NCBI GenBank assembly: GCA_905214495.1
Contig: CAJMLW010000008.1
Location: forward strand, 1-64,000
Direction: 5' to 3'
Length of the DNA stretch: 64,000 bases
DNA from: an uncultured bacterium
GTDB taxonomy: Bacteria > Bacillota > Negativicutes > Veillonellales > Veillonellaceae
The translations under genes and the position numbers were made by a program. Numbering within the stretch: the first letter of the stretch is position 1; each line of letters begins with the position of its first letter. This document shows, in pieces, positions 54,674-62,654 of this stretch. The notes below the pieces were generated by a model, which worked only from the letters and a program-made list of their open reading frames with translations, searched no databases and was not told the origin of the DNA.

Positions 54674-55781
54674 CTATACTGTTAAATTAGCTTCTTTCTT
54701 TAAATAGCCTTCTATGAATTGGTCGATATTGCCATCCATAACAGCCTGTACATTACCAGTTTCAACCGATGTACGATGATCCTTTACCATGTTATAAGGA
54801 TGGAATACATAGGATCTAATTTGGCTTCCCCATTCAATAGCTTGGTATGTCCCACCAATTTGTTCTTTCAATTCAGCCTGCTTTTCAAGTTCTAATTCAA
54901 ATAATTTTGCACGTAATAAACGAAGAGCTTGCTCTCTATTTTGTATTTGAGAACGCTGAGATTGACATTGAACTACAATGCCTGTTGGTTTATGCGTCAT
55001 ACGAACAGCGGAATCCGTTTTATTAATATGCTGTCCACCAGCACCACTTGCACGATATGTGTCAACTTGGACATCTTTCATATCAATATTGATTTCTACA
55101 GTATCGTCAATTTCTGGCATAACATCAACAGCGGCAAATGAAGTATGACGACGTGCAGCAGCATCAAATGGTGAAATGCGAACAAGACGGTGAACACCTT
55201 TTTCAGATTTTAAATAACCAAAAGCATTTTCGCCTTTAATAAGGAATGTTGCACTTTTGATTCCCGCTTCATCACCAGGTTGTTCATCCATAAGTTCCAC
55301 GGAAAACCCTGTCTTTTCTGCCCAACGCAAATACATTCGAATCAGCATAGAACACCAATCTTGTGCTTCTGTACCACCTGCACCAGCATGGAATGTAAGA
55401 ATAGCATTATTCTGATCATATTCTCCGCCGAGCAAAAGCAATACCTCTTGTTTTTCAACAGCCTCTTGAATGCCATTTACAAATTGCTTGATTTCCACCT
55501 CCATAGAGGTATCTTCTTCTTCGATTGCCATATCTAACATGACACTAGCATCTTCGATATCAGACACTAATTGTTTATAACCCTCTACAGAATTCTTTAA
55601 TTGTGTTGCTTCTTGAGAAATCTCGCGAGCCTTATCTGGATTATCCCAAAATGTAGGATCACTCATCTGTACATCAAGTGTGAAGATTCGCTCTTCTTTC
55701 TGAGCTATGTTAAAGTGAATCCCTCATTCCATAAATTCGCTCTTCTAAACCAGAGATAATTGGTTTTAAATCCTCTAACAA
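54674..55781 (-). CDS. prfB: Peptide chain release factor 2, programmed +1 frameshift
   Basis: Decodes UAA and UGA stops. The gene is in two frames: 55781-55713 (23 codons from a TTG start, ending ...GMRDSL) and 55711-54674, skipping base 55712, for 368 aa in total. The slippery site is CTT-TAA-C. The second frame continues NIAQKEERI and joins the long frame before MSDPTFWDN, as in other RF2. Domain features: SPFDAAARRH (the SPF anticodon motif of RF2) and SGAGGQH with the catalytic GGQ. The TTG start has AAAGGTGG about 10 nt upstream and is the least certain part. It follows secA. Confidence 0.93.
55709..55725 (-). promoter_or_regulatory. RF2 frameshift signal with UAA stop
   Basis: Minus strand: SD-like GAGGGA (55720-55725), 4-nt spacer, slip codon CTT (55715-55713), in-frame stop TAA (55712-55710), then C (55709). 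Typical RF2 sites have the same layout with UGA as the stop. UAA here is read by both RF1 and RF2. Confidence 0.85.
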
Positions 55782-55847
55782 TTTATGTTCACCACCTTTA
55801 TTGAATTACTATATGTACATAGTAATAATTTACTGTATTTTTAAAAT

Positions 55848-55899
55848 GAAAAATGGCCGTTGCCCAGAAGGTATTTTTCCCATTGAGCAACGTGCCATT
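55848..55899 (-). terminator. Terminator after secA
   Basis: Stem of 12 base pairs with one bulge (55852-55863 with 55887-55899) and a loop of about 23 nt, followed on the minus strand by TTTCATTTT; 9 nt past the secA stop. To its right-hand (prfB) side a second 8-bp AT-rich hairpin lies at 55805-55826. Confidence 0.6.
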
Positions 55900-55907
55900 C
55901 ACAAATG

Positions 55908-58343
55908 TTAATCTATGTTTTGTGGCTCCAACACATCTTCATGATGGGGTTGTGCACCTTCTAAGTGATCAACTGGTTGTTCAATTTCTTGAATCAATTG
56001 TGCACGAATTTTGTACAATGCCATGATTGTTTCATCTTGAATAGATTCAATCATGTGCTGGAACATATCATAGGCCTCAAATTTATATTCAACCAAAGGA
56101 TTTTTTTGGCCGTATGCACGAAGGCCAATGCCTTCACGAAGCATATCCATATTATCCAAATGTTCCATCCATTTACTATCGACAACACGTAGCATAATCG
56201 CTTTTTCAAGTTGGCCAAACATCGCTTCACCTAAAAGATCAACACGATCTTGATATTCGCTATGTGCGATTTCGTGTAAACGTTCATCCAATTCTTGACG
56301 TGTATATTCTTCCATTTCTTCTGTGGACATGAGTTCAGAAGTCAAGAAGTATTGACTCAAGTGTTTATGTAAACCTTCGTAATCCCATTCTTCAGGATAC
56401 AATTTTTCATCAGCATATGTATCAACAGCTTCAGTTACAAGCTTGTCAATCATTTCATTAATGGTATCTCTTAAAGATTCATTTCGTAATATACGACGGC
56501 GTTGCTCATATAACACTTCACGTTGTTGATTCATAACATCGTCATATTCCAAGATATATTTACGAATATTGTAGTTATGATCTTCCACTTTCTTTTGAGC
56601 ACGTTCGATAGATTTAGTGATTAAGGAATGTTCAATTGGTTCATCTTCTTCCATTCCTAGTTTATCCATGATGCCAGAAATGTTGTCAGCACCAAAGATA
56701 CGCATCAAGTCGTCTTCCAAAGATAGGAAGAATTGTGAAGAACCTGGATCACCTTGACGGCCGGAACGACCGCGTAATTGGTTATCAATACGACGGCTTT
56801 CATGACGTTCAGTACCTAAGATAGCTAAACCACCAAGTTCAGGCACACCTTCACCTAATGTAATATCAGTACCACGACCGGCCATGTTTGTGGCGATTGT
56901 AACCATACCCATTTGACCAGCATTGGCAACAATTTCAGCTTCTTGTTCATGATGTTTAGCGTTCAATACCTTATGTGGTACACCAGCGCGCAATAACATA
57001 TCTGAAAGTTCTTCAGATTGAGTGATGGATGTAGTACCAATCAAAATAGGTTGGCCCGTTTGGTGACGTTCTACAGCATTGCGTACAACAGCACGATATT
57101 TTGCTGCTTTAGATTTAAAGATAAGGTCAGGTAAATCCACACGAATCAAAGGACGATTTGGAGGAATAGGAATTACTTCCAAGCCATAAATATCATTAAA
57201 TTCCTTTTCTTCCGTCTTTGCAGTACCAGTCATACCAGACAATTTTTCATACATACGGAAATAGTTTTGGAACGTAATAGATGCTAATGTTTGGCTTTCA
57301 CGTTCGACCTTAAGACCTTCTTTTGCTTCAATAGCTTGGTGCAAACCATCAGAATAACGACGGCCAAACATCAAACGACCTGTAAACTCATCGACAATAA
57401 CAACTTCACCATCTTTTACTACATAATCTGTATCGCGATGCATCATAGCATAAGCGCGTAAAGAGGCACCTAGTAAATGATTGAGTTCAATATTATCAGC
57501 ATCATATAAATTTTCGATGCCTAACATTTTTTCGACTTTTGTAATACCAGAATCTGTCGGTGCAATTGTCTTTTGTTTTTCGTCGATTGTATAGTCTTCA
57601 TCTTTTACAAGATGTGGTACAACTTGCGCCAATTTATAATAGTTGTCAGTAGAACGACTACCAGGGCCAGAAATGATGAGCGGTGTTCTCGCTTCATCGA
57701 TCAAAATGGAGTCAACTTCATCGACGATGGCATAGTTCAATGGACGTTGTACCATTTGAGATACATCGGACACCATGTTATCACGAAGATAATCAAAACC
57801 AAATTCATTGTTAGTACCATATGTTACATCTGCAGCATATGCTTCTTTACGTTGATTATAATCGAGATTTGCAACAATTAAACCAGTAGAAAGGCCTAAA
57901 AAATTATATAAACGACCCATTTGCTCACTATCACGTGTAGCCAAGTAATCGTTGACAGTAACAACGTGAACACCTTTACCGGATAAAGCATTAAGATATA
58001 CTGCTAAGGTAGCAACTAAGGTCTTACCTTCACCAGTACGCATTTCTGCAATATTACCTCTATGCAAGCAAATACCACCTAACATTTGCACATCAAAATG
58101 ACGCATACCTAGTACACGTTTAGATGCTTCACGACATACGGCAAAAGCTTCTGGTAAAATATCGTCTAACGTTTCTCCCTTTTGCAAGCGACGTTTAAAC
58201 TCATCAGTTTTAGCAACGAGATTAGCATCACTTAATTTCACATAATTAGGTTCTAGTTCATTAATATGATCTACAATTTTGCGCATTTTTTTAACTTCTT
58301 TTGCGCTATTATTTCCTATAAGACTTTGTAAAAAGCCGAACAA
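55908..58343 (-). CDS. secA: Preprotein translocase motor ATPase SecA
   Basis: Drives proteins through SecYEG. 811 aa from TTG 58343 (AGGAG 8 nt upstream): Walker A MRTGEGKTL, DEVDSILIDEAR, NMAGRGTDI, helical wing and scaffold domains. The C-terminus ends in a His/Glu/Pro tail without the CxCxSG...C[CH] zinc finger that binds SecB and lipids in many SecA proteins. Its promoter lies inside the hpf terminator. Order hpf-secA-prfB is the Bacillus order. Confidence 0.96.
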   Translation of the reverse strand: MFGFLQSLIGNNSAKEVKKMRKIVDHINELEPNYVKLSDANLVAKTDEFKRRLQKGETLDDILPEAFAVCREASKRVLGMRHFDVQMLGGICLHRGNIAEMRTGEGKTLVATLAVYLNALSGKGVHVVTVNDYLATRDSEQMGRLYNFLGLSTGLIVANLDYNQRKEAYAADVTYGTNNEFGFDYLRDNMVSDVSQMVQRPLNYAIVDEVDSILIDEARTPLIISGPGSRSTDNYYKLAQVVPHLVKDEDYTIDEKQKTIAPTDSGITKVEKMLGIENLYDADNIELNHLLGASLRAYAMMHRDTDYVVKDGEVVIVDEFTGRLMFGRRYSDGLHQAIEAKEGLKVERESQTLASITFQNYFRMYEKLSGMTGTAKTEEKEFNDIYGLEVIPIPPNRPLIRVDLPDLIFKSKAAKYRAVVRNAVERHQTGQPILIGTTSITQSEELSDMLLRAGVPHKVLNAKHHEQEAEIVANAGQMGMVTIATNMAGRGTDITLGEGVPELGGLAILGTERHESRRIDNQLRGRSGRQGDPGSSQFFLSLEDDLMRIFGADNISGIMDKLGMEEDEPIEHSLITKSIERAQKKVEDHNYNIRKYILEYDDVMNQQREVLYEQRRRILRNESLRDTINEMIDKLVTEAVDTYADEKLYPEEWDYEGLHKHLSQYFLTSELMSTEEMEEYTRQELDERLHEIAHSEYQDRVDLLGEAMFGQLEKAIMLRVVDSKWMEHLDNMDMLREGIGLRAYGQKNPLVEYKFEAYDMFQHMIESIQDETIMALYKIRAQLIQEIEQPVDHLEGAQPHHEDVLEPQNID

Positions 58344-58389
58344 ACAAATCACTCCTCTTCGGGATATCTTACATTATTATATTCAATTC

Positions 58390-58418
58390 ATTATAACGAA
58401 AAAGCCTTGAATAGTCAA
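58390..58418 (-). promoter_or_regulatory. secA promoter embedded in the hpf terminator
   Basis: TTGACT (58413-58418) in the terminator loop and TATAAT (58390-58395) just beyond its T-tract, with exactly 17 bp between them; the spacer is mostly the terminator's second arm. Confidence 0.75.
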
Positions 58419-58434
58419 AGAATTCAAGGCTTTT
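58400..58434 (-). terminator. Terminator after hpf
   Basis: 13-bp perfect stem (58400-58412 with 58422-58434), 9-nt loop, then TTCGTTATAAT with T residues inside and after the stem on the minus strand. It also carries the secA -35 in its loop. Confidence 0.75.
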
Positions 58435-58451
58435 CTATTGATATACAACTA

Positions 58452-58495
58452 GAAATATAAAATGGATACCATTTCTGGTATCCATTCTATATTTC
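58452..58495 (-). repeat. Long hairpin between hpf and its terminator
   Basis: Arms 58452-58470 and 58477-58495 pair over 18 of 19 positions (one A/C mismatch), with a 6-nt loop. No T-tract follows, so it is not a normal terminator. It could protect the hpf mRNA 3' end. Confidence 0.7.
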
Positions 58496-58544
58496 ACTCG
58501 ATTAAATCAACGTAGAAAGGTAATTAATTGAATAATCGATCATA

Positions 58545-59078
58545 TTATTTTAATTCTGGTTCAATCAAACCATAGAAACCATCATGTCTGCGGTATACTA
58601 CATTCATTGTTTCTGTTTCCGCATTGAAGAACATGAAGAAATCATGGCCAATCAAGTTCATTTGCAAGATAGCTTCTTCTACATCCATAGGACGAACAGC
58701 AAAATGTTTACGTTTTACTACTTCAATTTTTTCTTCTTCTACAGGTGTATCTAGAGGTGCTACATCTGGATGGAAAGCTTCTTGACGTTTAAAGCGTTTT
58801 GCCAAACGAGTTTTATGTTTATGAATTTGGCGAACGATTTTATCTACTACTAAATCGATTGCTGCATACATATCATCATTTGTTTCTACACCACGAAGTA
58901 CAATTTTATCAACGAAACATGTAATTTCAATTGTTGCTTTATCACGCACTACAGATAACACTGCTTGTGCATCTAACTCATCATCAAAGTAACGGGTTAA
59001 CTTACCCAATCTTTTTTCTACATACTCACGAAGAGCCGCTGTTACTTCAATGTTTTTACCTCTAATTGCTACTTTCAT
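58545..59078 (-). CDS. hpf: Long-form ribosome hibernation promoting factor
   Basis: 177 aa. N-terminal HPF/RaiA domain (about 1-105) that occupies the tRNA sites of idle 30S subunits, and a C-terminal dimerisation domain (about 120-177, HFAVRPMDVEEAILQMNLIGH) that joins two ribosomes into 100S particles. SD AAAGGGTG. Single-gene unit with a long leader; stress or growth-phase control is expected but no operator is clear. Confidence 0.97.
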   Translation of the reverse strand: MKVAIRGKNIEVTAALREYVEKRLGKLTRYFDDELDAQAVLSVVRDKATIEITCFVDKIVLRGVETNDDMYAAIDLVVDKIVRQIHKHKTRLAKRFKRQEAFHPDVAPLDTPVEEEKIEVVKRKHFAVRPMDVEEAILQMNLIGHDFFMFFNAETETMNVVYRRHDGFYGLIEPELK

Positions 59079-59160
59079 ATGTCAACACCCTTTCTAAAAA
59101 TTAACGACCAGTTGTTAGAATGTTCTTATTATTCTATTTCTGGTGTCTTAATTAGTATTT

Positions 59161-59184
59161 CTACATCTACATATAAAACTCCTC
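59161..59184 (-). promoter_or_regulatory. Tandem start-stop element in the hpf leader
   Basis: A strong SD GAGGAG (59179-59184) is followed at 6 nt by ATG-TAG-ATG-TAG (59172-59161). If transcribed, ribosomes would initiate and stop at once, about 85 nt before the hpf start. May be chance in AT-rich DNA. Confidence 0.4.
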
Positions 59185-59245
59185 TTTTTTGATTAAAATT
59201 TTTATATTTTTTGTAGAAATATGTATTGCACACTATTAAATGTGC

Positions 59246-59280
59246 AAAAAATCCCAACAAATAAGGTGTTGGGATTTTTT
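59246..59280 (-). terminator. Terminator after csp
   Basis: Perfect 14-bp stem (59246-59259 with 59267-59280), 7-nt loop, A/T runs on both sides; 33 nt past the csp stop. Confidence 0.9.
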
Positions 59281-59313
59281 AAATTTAGTTTTTATGTAAT
59301 ATTTAGTATGTGT

Positions 59314-59511
59314 TTACGCTTTTACAACATTTGCTGCTTGTGGACCACGATTGCCATCAACAATGTCAAATGTTACATTTTGGCCTTCAGATAAAGATTT
59401 AAAACCTTCGTCTTGAATAGCAGAGAAATGAACGAATACATCGCTGCCATCTTCTCTTTCAATAAAACCATAACCTTTTTCTGCACTAAACCATTTTACT
59501 TTACCTAACAT
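59314..59511 (-). CDS. Cold-shock protein
   Basis: 65-aa single cold-shock domain. RNP1 KGYGFI and RNP2 VFVHFSAI are intact. Binds single-stranded nucleic acid and loosens mRNA structure. SD AGGAGG is 9 nt before the ATG. Monocistronic, with its own promoter, a leader of about 50 nt and a terminator. Confidence 0.97.
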   Translation of the reverse strand: MLGKVKWFSAEKGYGFIEREDGSDVFVHFSAIQDEGFKSLSEGQNVTFDIVDGNRGPQAANVVKA

Positions 59512-59566
59512 GGGTAATATCCTCCTATAAAATATATATTGTCTTACTGTCTTGCTCTATATTTGT

Positions 59567-59595
59567 ATAATAACATAGCATGTATAAAATATCAA
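59567..59595 (-). promoter_or_regulatory. csp promoter
   Basis: TTGATA (59590-59595), 17-bp spacer, TATTAT (59567-59572). Confidence 0.7.
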
Positions 59596-59923
59596 ATTAC
59601 AACACATGTATTTCATTTAAATTATTATGCATATCCAACTATTAAAAATAAATATATTTTATTCTTAATTCCTCTTATTTATTGGATTTATTCTATATAT
59701 TCTATAGTATTTACACTCATATTTATTTCATTATAATTTAAATATATAAGTTATATACATATTTTTTGCACGAAAATATGTATAAATTATATATATATCA
59801 CAAATATTTATATCTAATATCTATTTATATGAATTAACAGATATAGAGAAATCTTTGAATTATAGTATTTTCTATATTTAATATATGTAATTTATCAAAA
59901 TTTGTTATATCTTATCACACAGC

Positions 59924-59965
59924 AAAAAAGCACTCATAAATACATACCAAGTACTTATGAGTGCT
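59924..59965 (-). terminator. Terminator of the glnHPQ operon
   Basis: 11-bp stem (59929-59939 with 59955-59965), 15-nt loop, followed by six T residues on the minus strand; 12 nt past the glnQ stop. Confidence 0.85.
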
Positions 59966-59977
59966 GTCCCAGAGAAT

Positions 59978-60697
59978 TTATAAAATTTTAGACAAGAACA
60001 ATTTAGTTCTATCACTTGTAGGTGCATCAAAGACCTGTGCTGGTGTACCATCTTCTAAAATTTGACCACCATCTACAAATAGGACTCTATCAGCAACTTC
60101 TTTAGCAAATCCCATTTCATGGGTTACAATAACCATTGTCATGCCTTCATCAGCCAATGATTTCATAACATCTAATACTTCTCGTACCATTTCAGGATCA
60201 AGAGCCGATGTAGGTTCATCAAAAAGCATAACTTTAGGCTTCATCGCCAATGCACGTGCAATAGCAACACGTTGTTTTTGTCCGCCCGATAAGGAATCTG
60301 GATACATATTTGCTTTATCAGCTAATCCAACGCGTTCCAATAATTTAAGAGCCACGTCTTCTGCATCCTTTTTACTAGTTTTTCGCACATTAATTTGAGC
60401 TAGTGTTAAATTATCCAATACTGTCATATGTGGAAAAAGATTAAAATTTTGGAACACCATGCCTACTTCTGTACGAACTTCATTCAATTTTTTCTTATCA
60501 GATAGATCCATGTTATCTACGATTACATGACCACTAGTTGGTTCTTCCAAATAATTCATAGTACGCAAAACCGTACTTTTACCAGAACCAGATGGACCAA
60601 TAATTACGACAACTTCGCCTTTTTCAATGCGTAAATTAATGCCTTTTAATACTTCATTTTTACCAAATGATTTGCGCACATCTTTTAATTCTATCAT
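59978..60697 (-). CDS. glnQ: Amino-acid ABC transporter ATP-binding protein
   Basis: 239 aa: Walker A GPSGSGKS (32-39), Q-loop MVFQNFNLFPHMTV, signature LSGGQKQR, Walker B MLFDEPTSALD. The FNLFPHxT motif is typical of the polar amino-acid (PAAT) family. Overlaps glnP by 4 nt. Confidence 0.95.
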   Translation of the reverse strand: MIELKDVRKSFGKNEVLKGINLRIEKGEVVVIIGPSGSGKSTVLRTMNYLEEPTSGHVIVDNMDLSDKKKLNEVRTEVGMVFQNFNLFPHMTVLDNLTLAQINVRKTSKKDAEDVALKLLERVGLADKANMYPDSLSGGQKQRVAIARALAMKPKVMLFDEPTSALDPEMVREVLDVMKSLADEGMTMVIVTHEMGFAKEVADRVLFVDGGQILEDGTPAQVFDAPTSDRTKLFLSKIL

Positions 60698-61344
60698 TTT
60701 ACGTTATATTTCCTTTCAAGATAAGCAACTAATCGAGAAATCGGAATCGTCATACATAGATAGATAATAGCAACCGTTCCCCAAATTTCAGTAGCCGCAT
60801 ATGTTTTGGCGATAATTAACTGACCGCGACGCATCAATTCTTCAAAGCCAATAACAGAAACTAGAGAAGAATCTTTCAACATAGCAATAAATTCATTCCC
60901 CAACGGAGGGATAGATGCTTTAAACGCTTGTGGAATAATGATAAAGCGCATAGTTTGCCACCAAGACAAACCTAAAGAACGCCCTGCTTCCATTTGTCCT
61001 TTATCTACAGATTGAATGCCTGCGCGGAATATTTCAGATACATATGCACCAGAGTTGATACTACATGCTGCACAGGCTGCCACATAAGGATCGATTCGTG
61101 TGCCAATGATTTGAGGCAACGCAAAGTAAATCATAAAGATTTGTACCAACATAGGGGTACCACGAATAACGTCTACATAACATTTAGCAATGAGTCGAAT
61201 GATTACAAAATTCGACATTCTAGCTAAGGAAACAATTAAACCAATAATGAAGCCACAACTTACAGCAACAGCTGTAATTTTAATGGTCATTAAAGCACCA
61301 TATAATAATAATGGTAAATTATTAGTTATGACATTCCAGTCCAT
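60694..61344 (-). CDS. glnP: Amino-acid ABC transporter permease
   Basis: 216 aa. Five hydrophobic helices and the HisM/GlnP-type coupling motif EAGRSLGLSWWQTM...IIPQA. Likely a homodimeric permease since only one permease gene is present. Between glnH and glnQ. Confidence 0.94.
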   Translation of the reverse strand: MDWNVITNNLPLLLYGALMTIKITAVAVSCGFIIGLIVSLARMSNFVIIRLIAKCYVDVIRGTPMLVQIFMIYFALPQIIGTRIDPYVAACAACSINSGAYVSEIFRAGIQSVDKGQMEAGRSLGLSWWQTMRFIIIPQAFKASIPPLGNEFIAMLKDSSLVSVIGFEELMRRGQLIIAKTYAATEIWGTVAIIYLCMTIPISRLVAYLERKYNVK

Positions 61345-61358
61345 TTACAACTCCCTAA

Positions 61359-62168
61359 TTATTTAAAATCCAACACAACAGGCATATCTGCAGGTGCATC
61401 TACATTAAACCATTTTTTATATAATGTATTAAATTCACCATCTACTTTCATATCAGCAATAGCCTTATTAATCTCCTCTTGTAAAGCTCTATTATCTTTA
61501 TTCAAAGCCAAACCTAAGTACTCTTTTGTATTTGGATACGGCAAGATTTGAATATGCTCATCAGGATGTTTTGTGCTGTAATATTGAGCAACTGGTAAAT
61601 CAATAACAGTAGCATCAACACCACCATTTTGCAACTCTAACAACGCTTCATTACTATGATCGAATTCTTTTACAGAAGTACCTTCGATCTTATGAGCTAA
61701 ATCGGAACCAGTTGTCCCCATTTGAGCAGCAATTTTTTTATTCTTTAAATCGTCTAAGGAATGAATGCTATTAGAATCTTTATATACAATAGCTAATGCA
61801 TTTTCATAGTATGGAGATGAGAATAATACCTTTTCACTACGCGCTTTAGTGATTGTCATACCAGAAGCTGCCACATCAATATCATGTGTATTTAATGCTG
61901 GAATCAACGCATCAAAGGCAACGTTTTTAAGTTCTACATCTTTGTTAATACGTTTGCCAATTGCACGAATCAAATCGATATCAAACCCTGTATAATCTTG
62001 AGTCTTATCGTCCTTAAATTCGAATGGTACAAATGTAGCATTTGTGCCAACAATTAACTTATTATTAGACGTTGTTGTAGAAAAAGATCCACAACCACCA
62101 ACTAAAGATGCAGCCATAACAACCATTAAACTACCGAAAACTAATTTTTTTACTTTTTTATTTAGCAT
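61359..62168 (-). CDS. glnH: Amino-acid ABC transporter substrate-binding lipoprotein
   Basis: 269 aa from ATG 62168 (GAGG at 8 nt). Signal peptide with lipobox LVGG-Cys, then a family-3 periplasmic binding protein: GTNATFVPFEF and GFDIDLIRAI near the N-terminus, closest in pattern to glutamine-binding GlnH. Ligand is inferred as glutamine or another polar amino acid. First gene of glnHPQ. Confidence 0.93.
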   Translation of the reverse strand: MLNKKVKKLVFGSLMVVMAASLVGGCGSFSTTTSNNKLIVGTNATFVPFEFKDDKTQDYTGFDIDLIRAIGKRINKDVELKNVAFDALIPALNTHDIDVAASGMTITKARSEKVLFSSPYYENALAIVYKDSNSIHSLDDLKNKKIAAQMGTTGSDLAHKIEGTSVKEFDHSNEALLELQNGGVDATVIDLPVAQYYSTKHPDEHIQILPYPNTKEYLGLALNKDNRALQEEINKAIADMKVDGEFNTLYKKWFNVDAPADMPVVLDFK

Positions 62169-62204
62169 CTTCTTAACCTCATATATAACTAAGTTCATTT
62201 ATAT

Positions 62205-62233
62205 AGTATATATACATGGAATAATTATGTCAA
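62205..62233 (-). promoter_or_regulatory. glnHPQ promoter
   Basis: Perfect TTGACA (62228-62233), 17-bp spacer, TATACT (62205-62210). A 9-bp inverted repeat (62209-62217 and 62239-62247) brackets the -35 and could be an operator. Confidence 0.85.
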
Positions 62234-62360
62234 TAATAATGTATATAACATTTTTAAAATTCCATATTTTAATGATTTTTCAATTAATTTTTATACATAC
62301 TATGTATTAATATACACTTATTGTATACAAAATATAGCTTAACAAACGCAATATCTACAA

Positions 62361-62390
62361 TTTTCATTTATACATCTGTATAAATGAAAA
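62361..62390. promoter_or_regulatory. Perfect 14-bp palindrome, candidate operator
   Basis: Two perfect 14-bp arms (62361-62374 and 62377-62390) separated by TC. Each arm carries a TGTATA/TATACA half-site. It lies just past the ncRNA terminator, upstream of the glnH promoter. It could be a protein-binding site or a second terminator hairpin. Confidence 0.5.
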
Positions 62391-62416
62391 AAGCACATGA
62401 GAAAAGCCTCATGTGC
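62387..62416 (-). terminator. Terminator of the structured ncRNA
   Basis: 9-bp stem GCACATGAG/CTCATGTGC (62393-62401 with 62408-62416), 6-nt loop, then TTTTTT on the minus strand. Confidence 0.85.
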
Positions 62417-62618
62417 CCGTTATACGGCTGACCTGGTCTTTGCCCCCACACTCGCCTGCTGGAAGGTTCGCTCATAAGCCCATGGCTCCCCACTACTACT
62501 CCTCTCGGTTTCCCGGCAGGACTTACATCTAAGCCGCACCATGCTCACAGCCCTTTGGACTGCTTATGTGGATCGTTTTGCCTGCGACTGGCCTCGACTT
62601 ACAACCACAGACCCGTAT
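62392..62618 (-). ncRNA. Structured non-coding RNA, probable raiA-motif RNA
   Basis: About 227 nt with its own promoter and terminator and much higher GC than its surroundings. The ends pair: 62613-62618 with 62422-62427 (ATACGG/CCGTAT), extended by GTCT/AGAC. Inside, CAGTCC-AAA-GGGCTG forms a hairpin, CCTGCCGG can pair with CCAGCAGG, and CATAAGC can pair at a distance with GCTTATG. It has none of the hallmark sequences of tmRNA, RNase P RNA, SRP RNA or a T-box. Its place between comF and hpf matches the raiA RNA motif of Firmicutes. 6S RNA is the main alternative. Confidence 0.65.
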
Positions 62619-62624
62619 TTTAAT

Positions 62625-62654
62625 ATTATAGATTATAAATTATATCTATGTCTA
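62625..62654 (-). promoter_or_regulatory. Promoter of the structured ncRNA
   Basis: TAGACA (62649-62654), 18-bp spacer, TATAAT (62625-62630), placing the start near 62618. Confidence 0.6.

Larger units (their letters stand above)
59512..59977. other. AT-rich intergenic region between csp and glnQ
   Basis: 466 bp without a gene. It holds the csp RBS and promoter (to 59595) and the glnQ terminator (59924-59965). The middle (about 59600-59920) is extremely AT-rich, with a 12-bp hairpin (59754-59765 with 59773-59784) built of TATACATATTTT arms. I see no coding or RNA-gene signal there. Confidence 0.7.

Noticed and set aside
59129..59233. 34-codon GTG frame in the hpf leader
   Set aside because: No SD before the GTG; only the downstream start-stop pair has a real ribosome site.
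59539..59736. 65-codon plus-strand frame in the csp-glnQ gap
   Set aside because: Composition follows the extreme AT bias and it runs over the csp promoter; no RBS.
62392..62618. tmRNA, RNase P RNA, SRP RNA, T-box, cobalamin or lysine riboswitch
   Set aside because: The diagnostic conserved segments of these classes are absent, and the element has its own promoter and terminator and does not lead into a gene.
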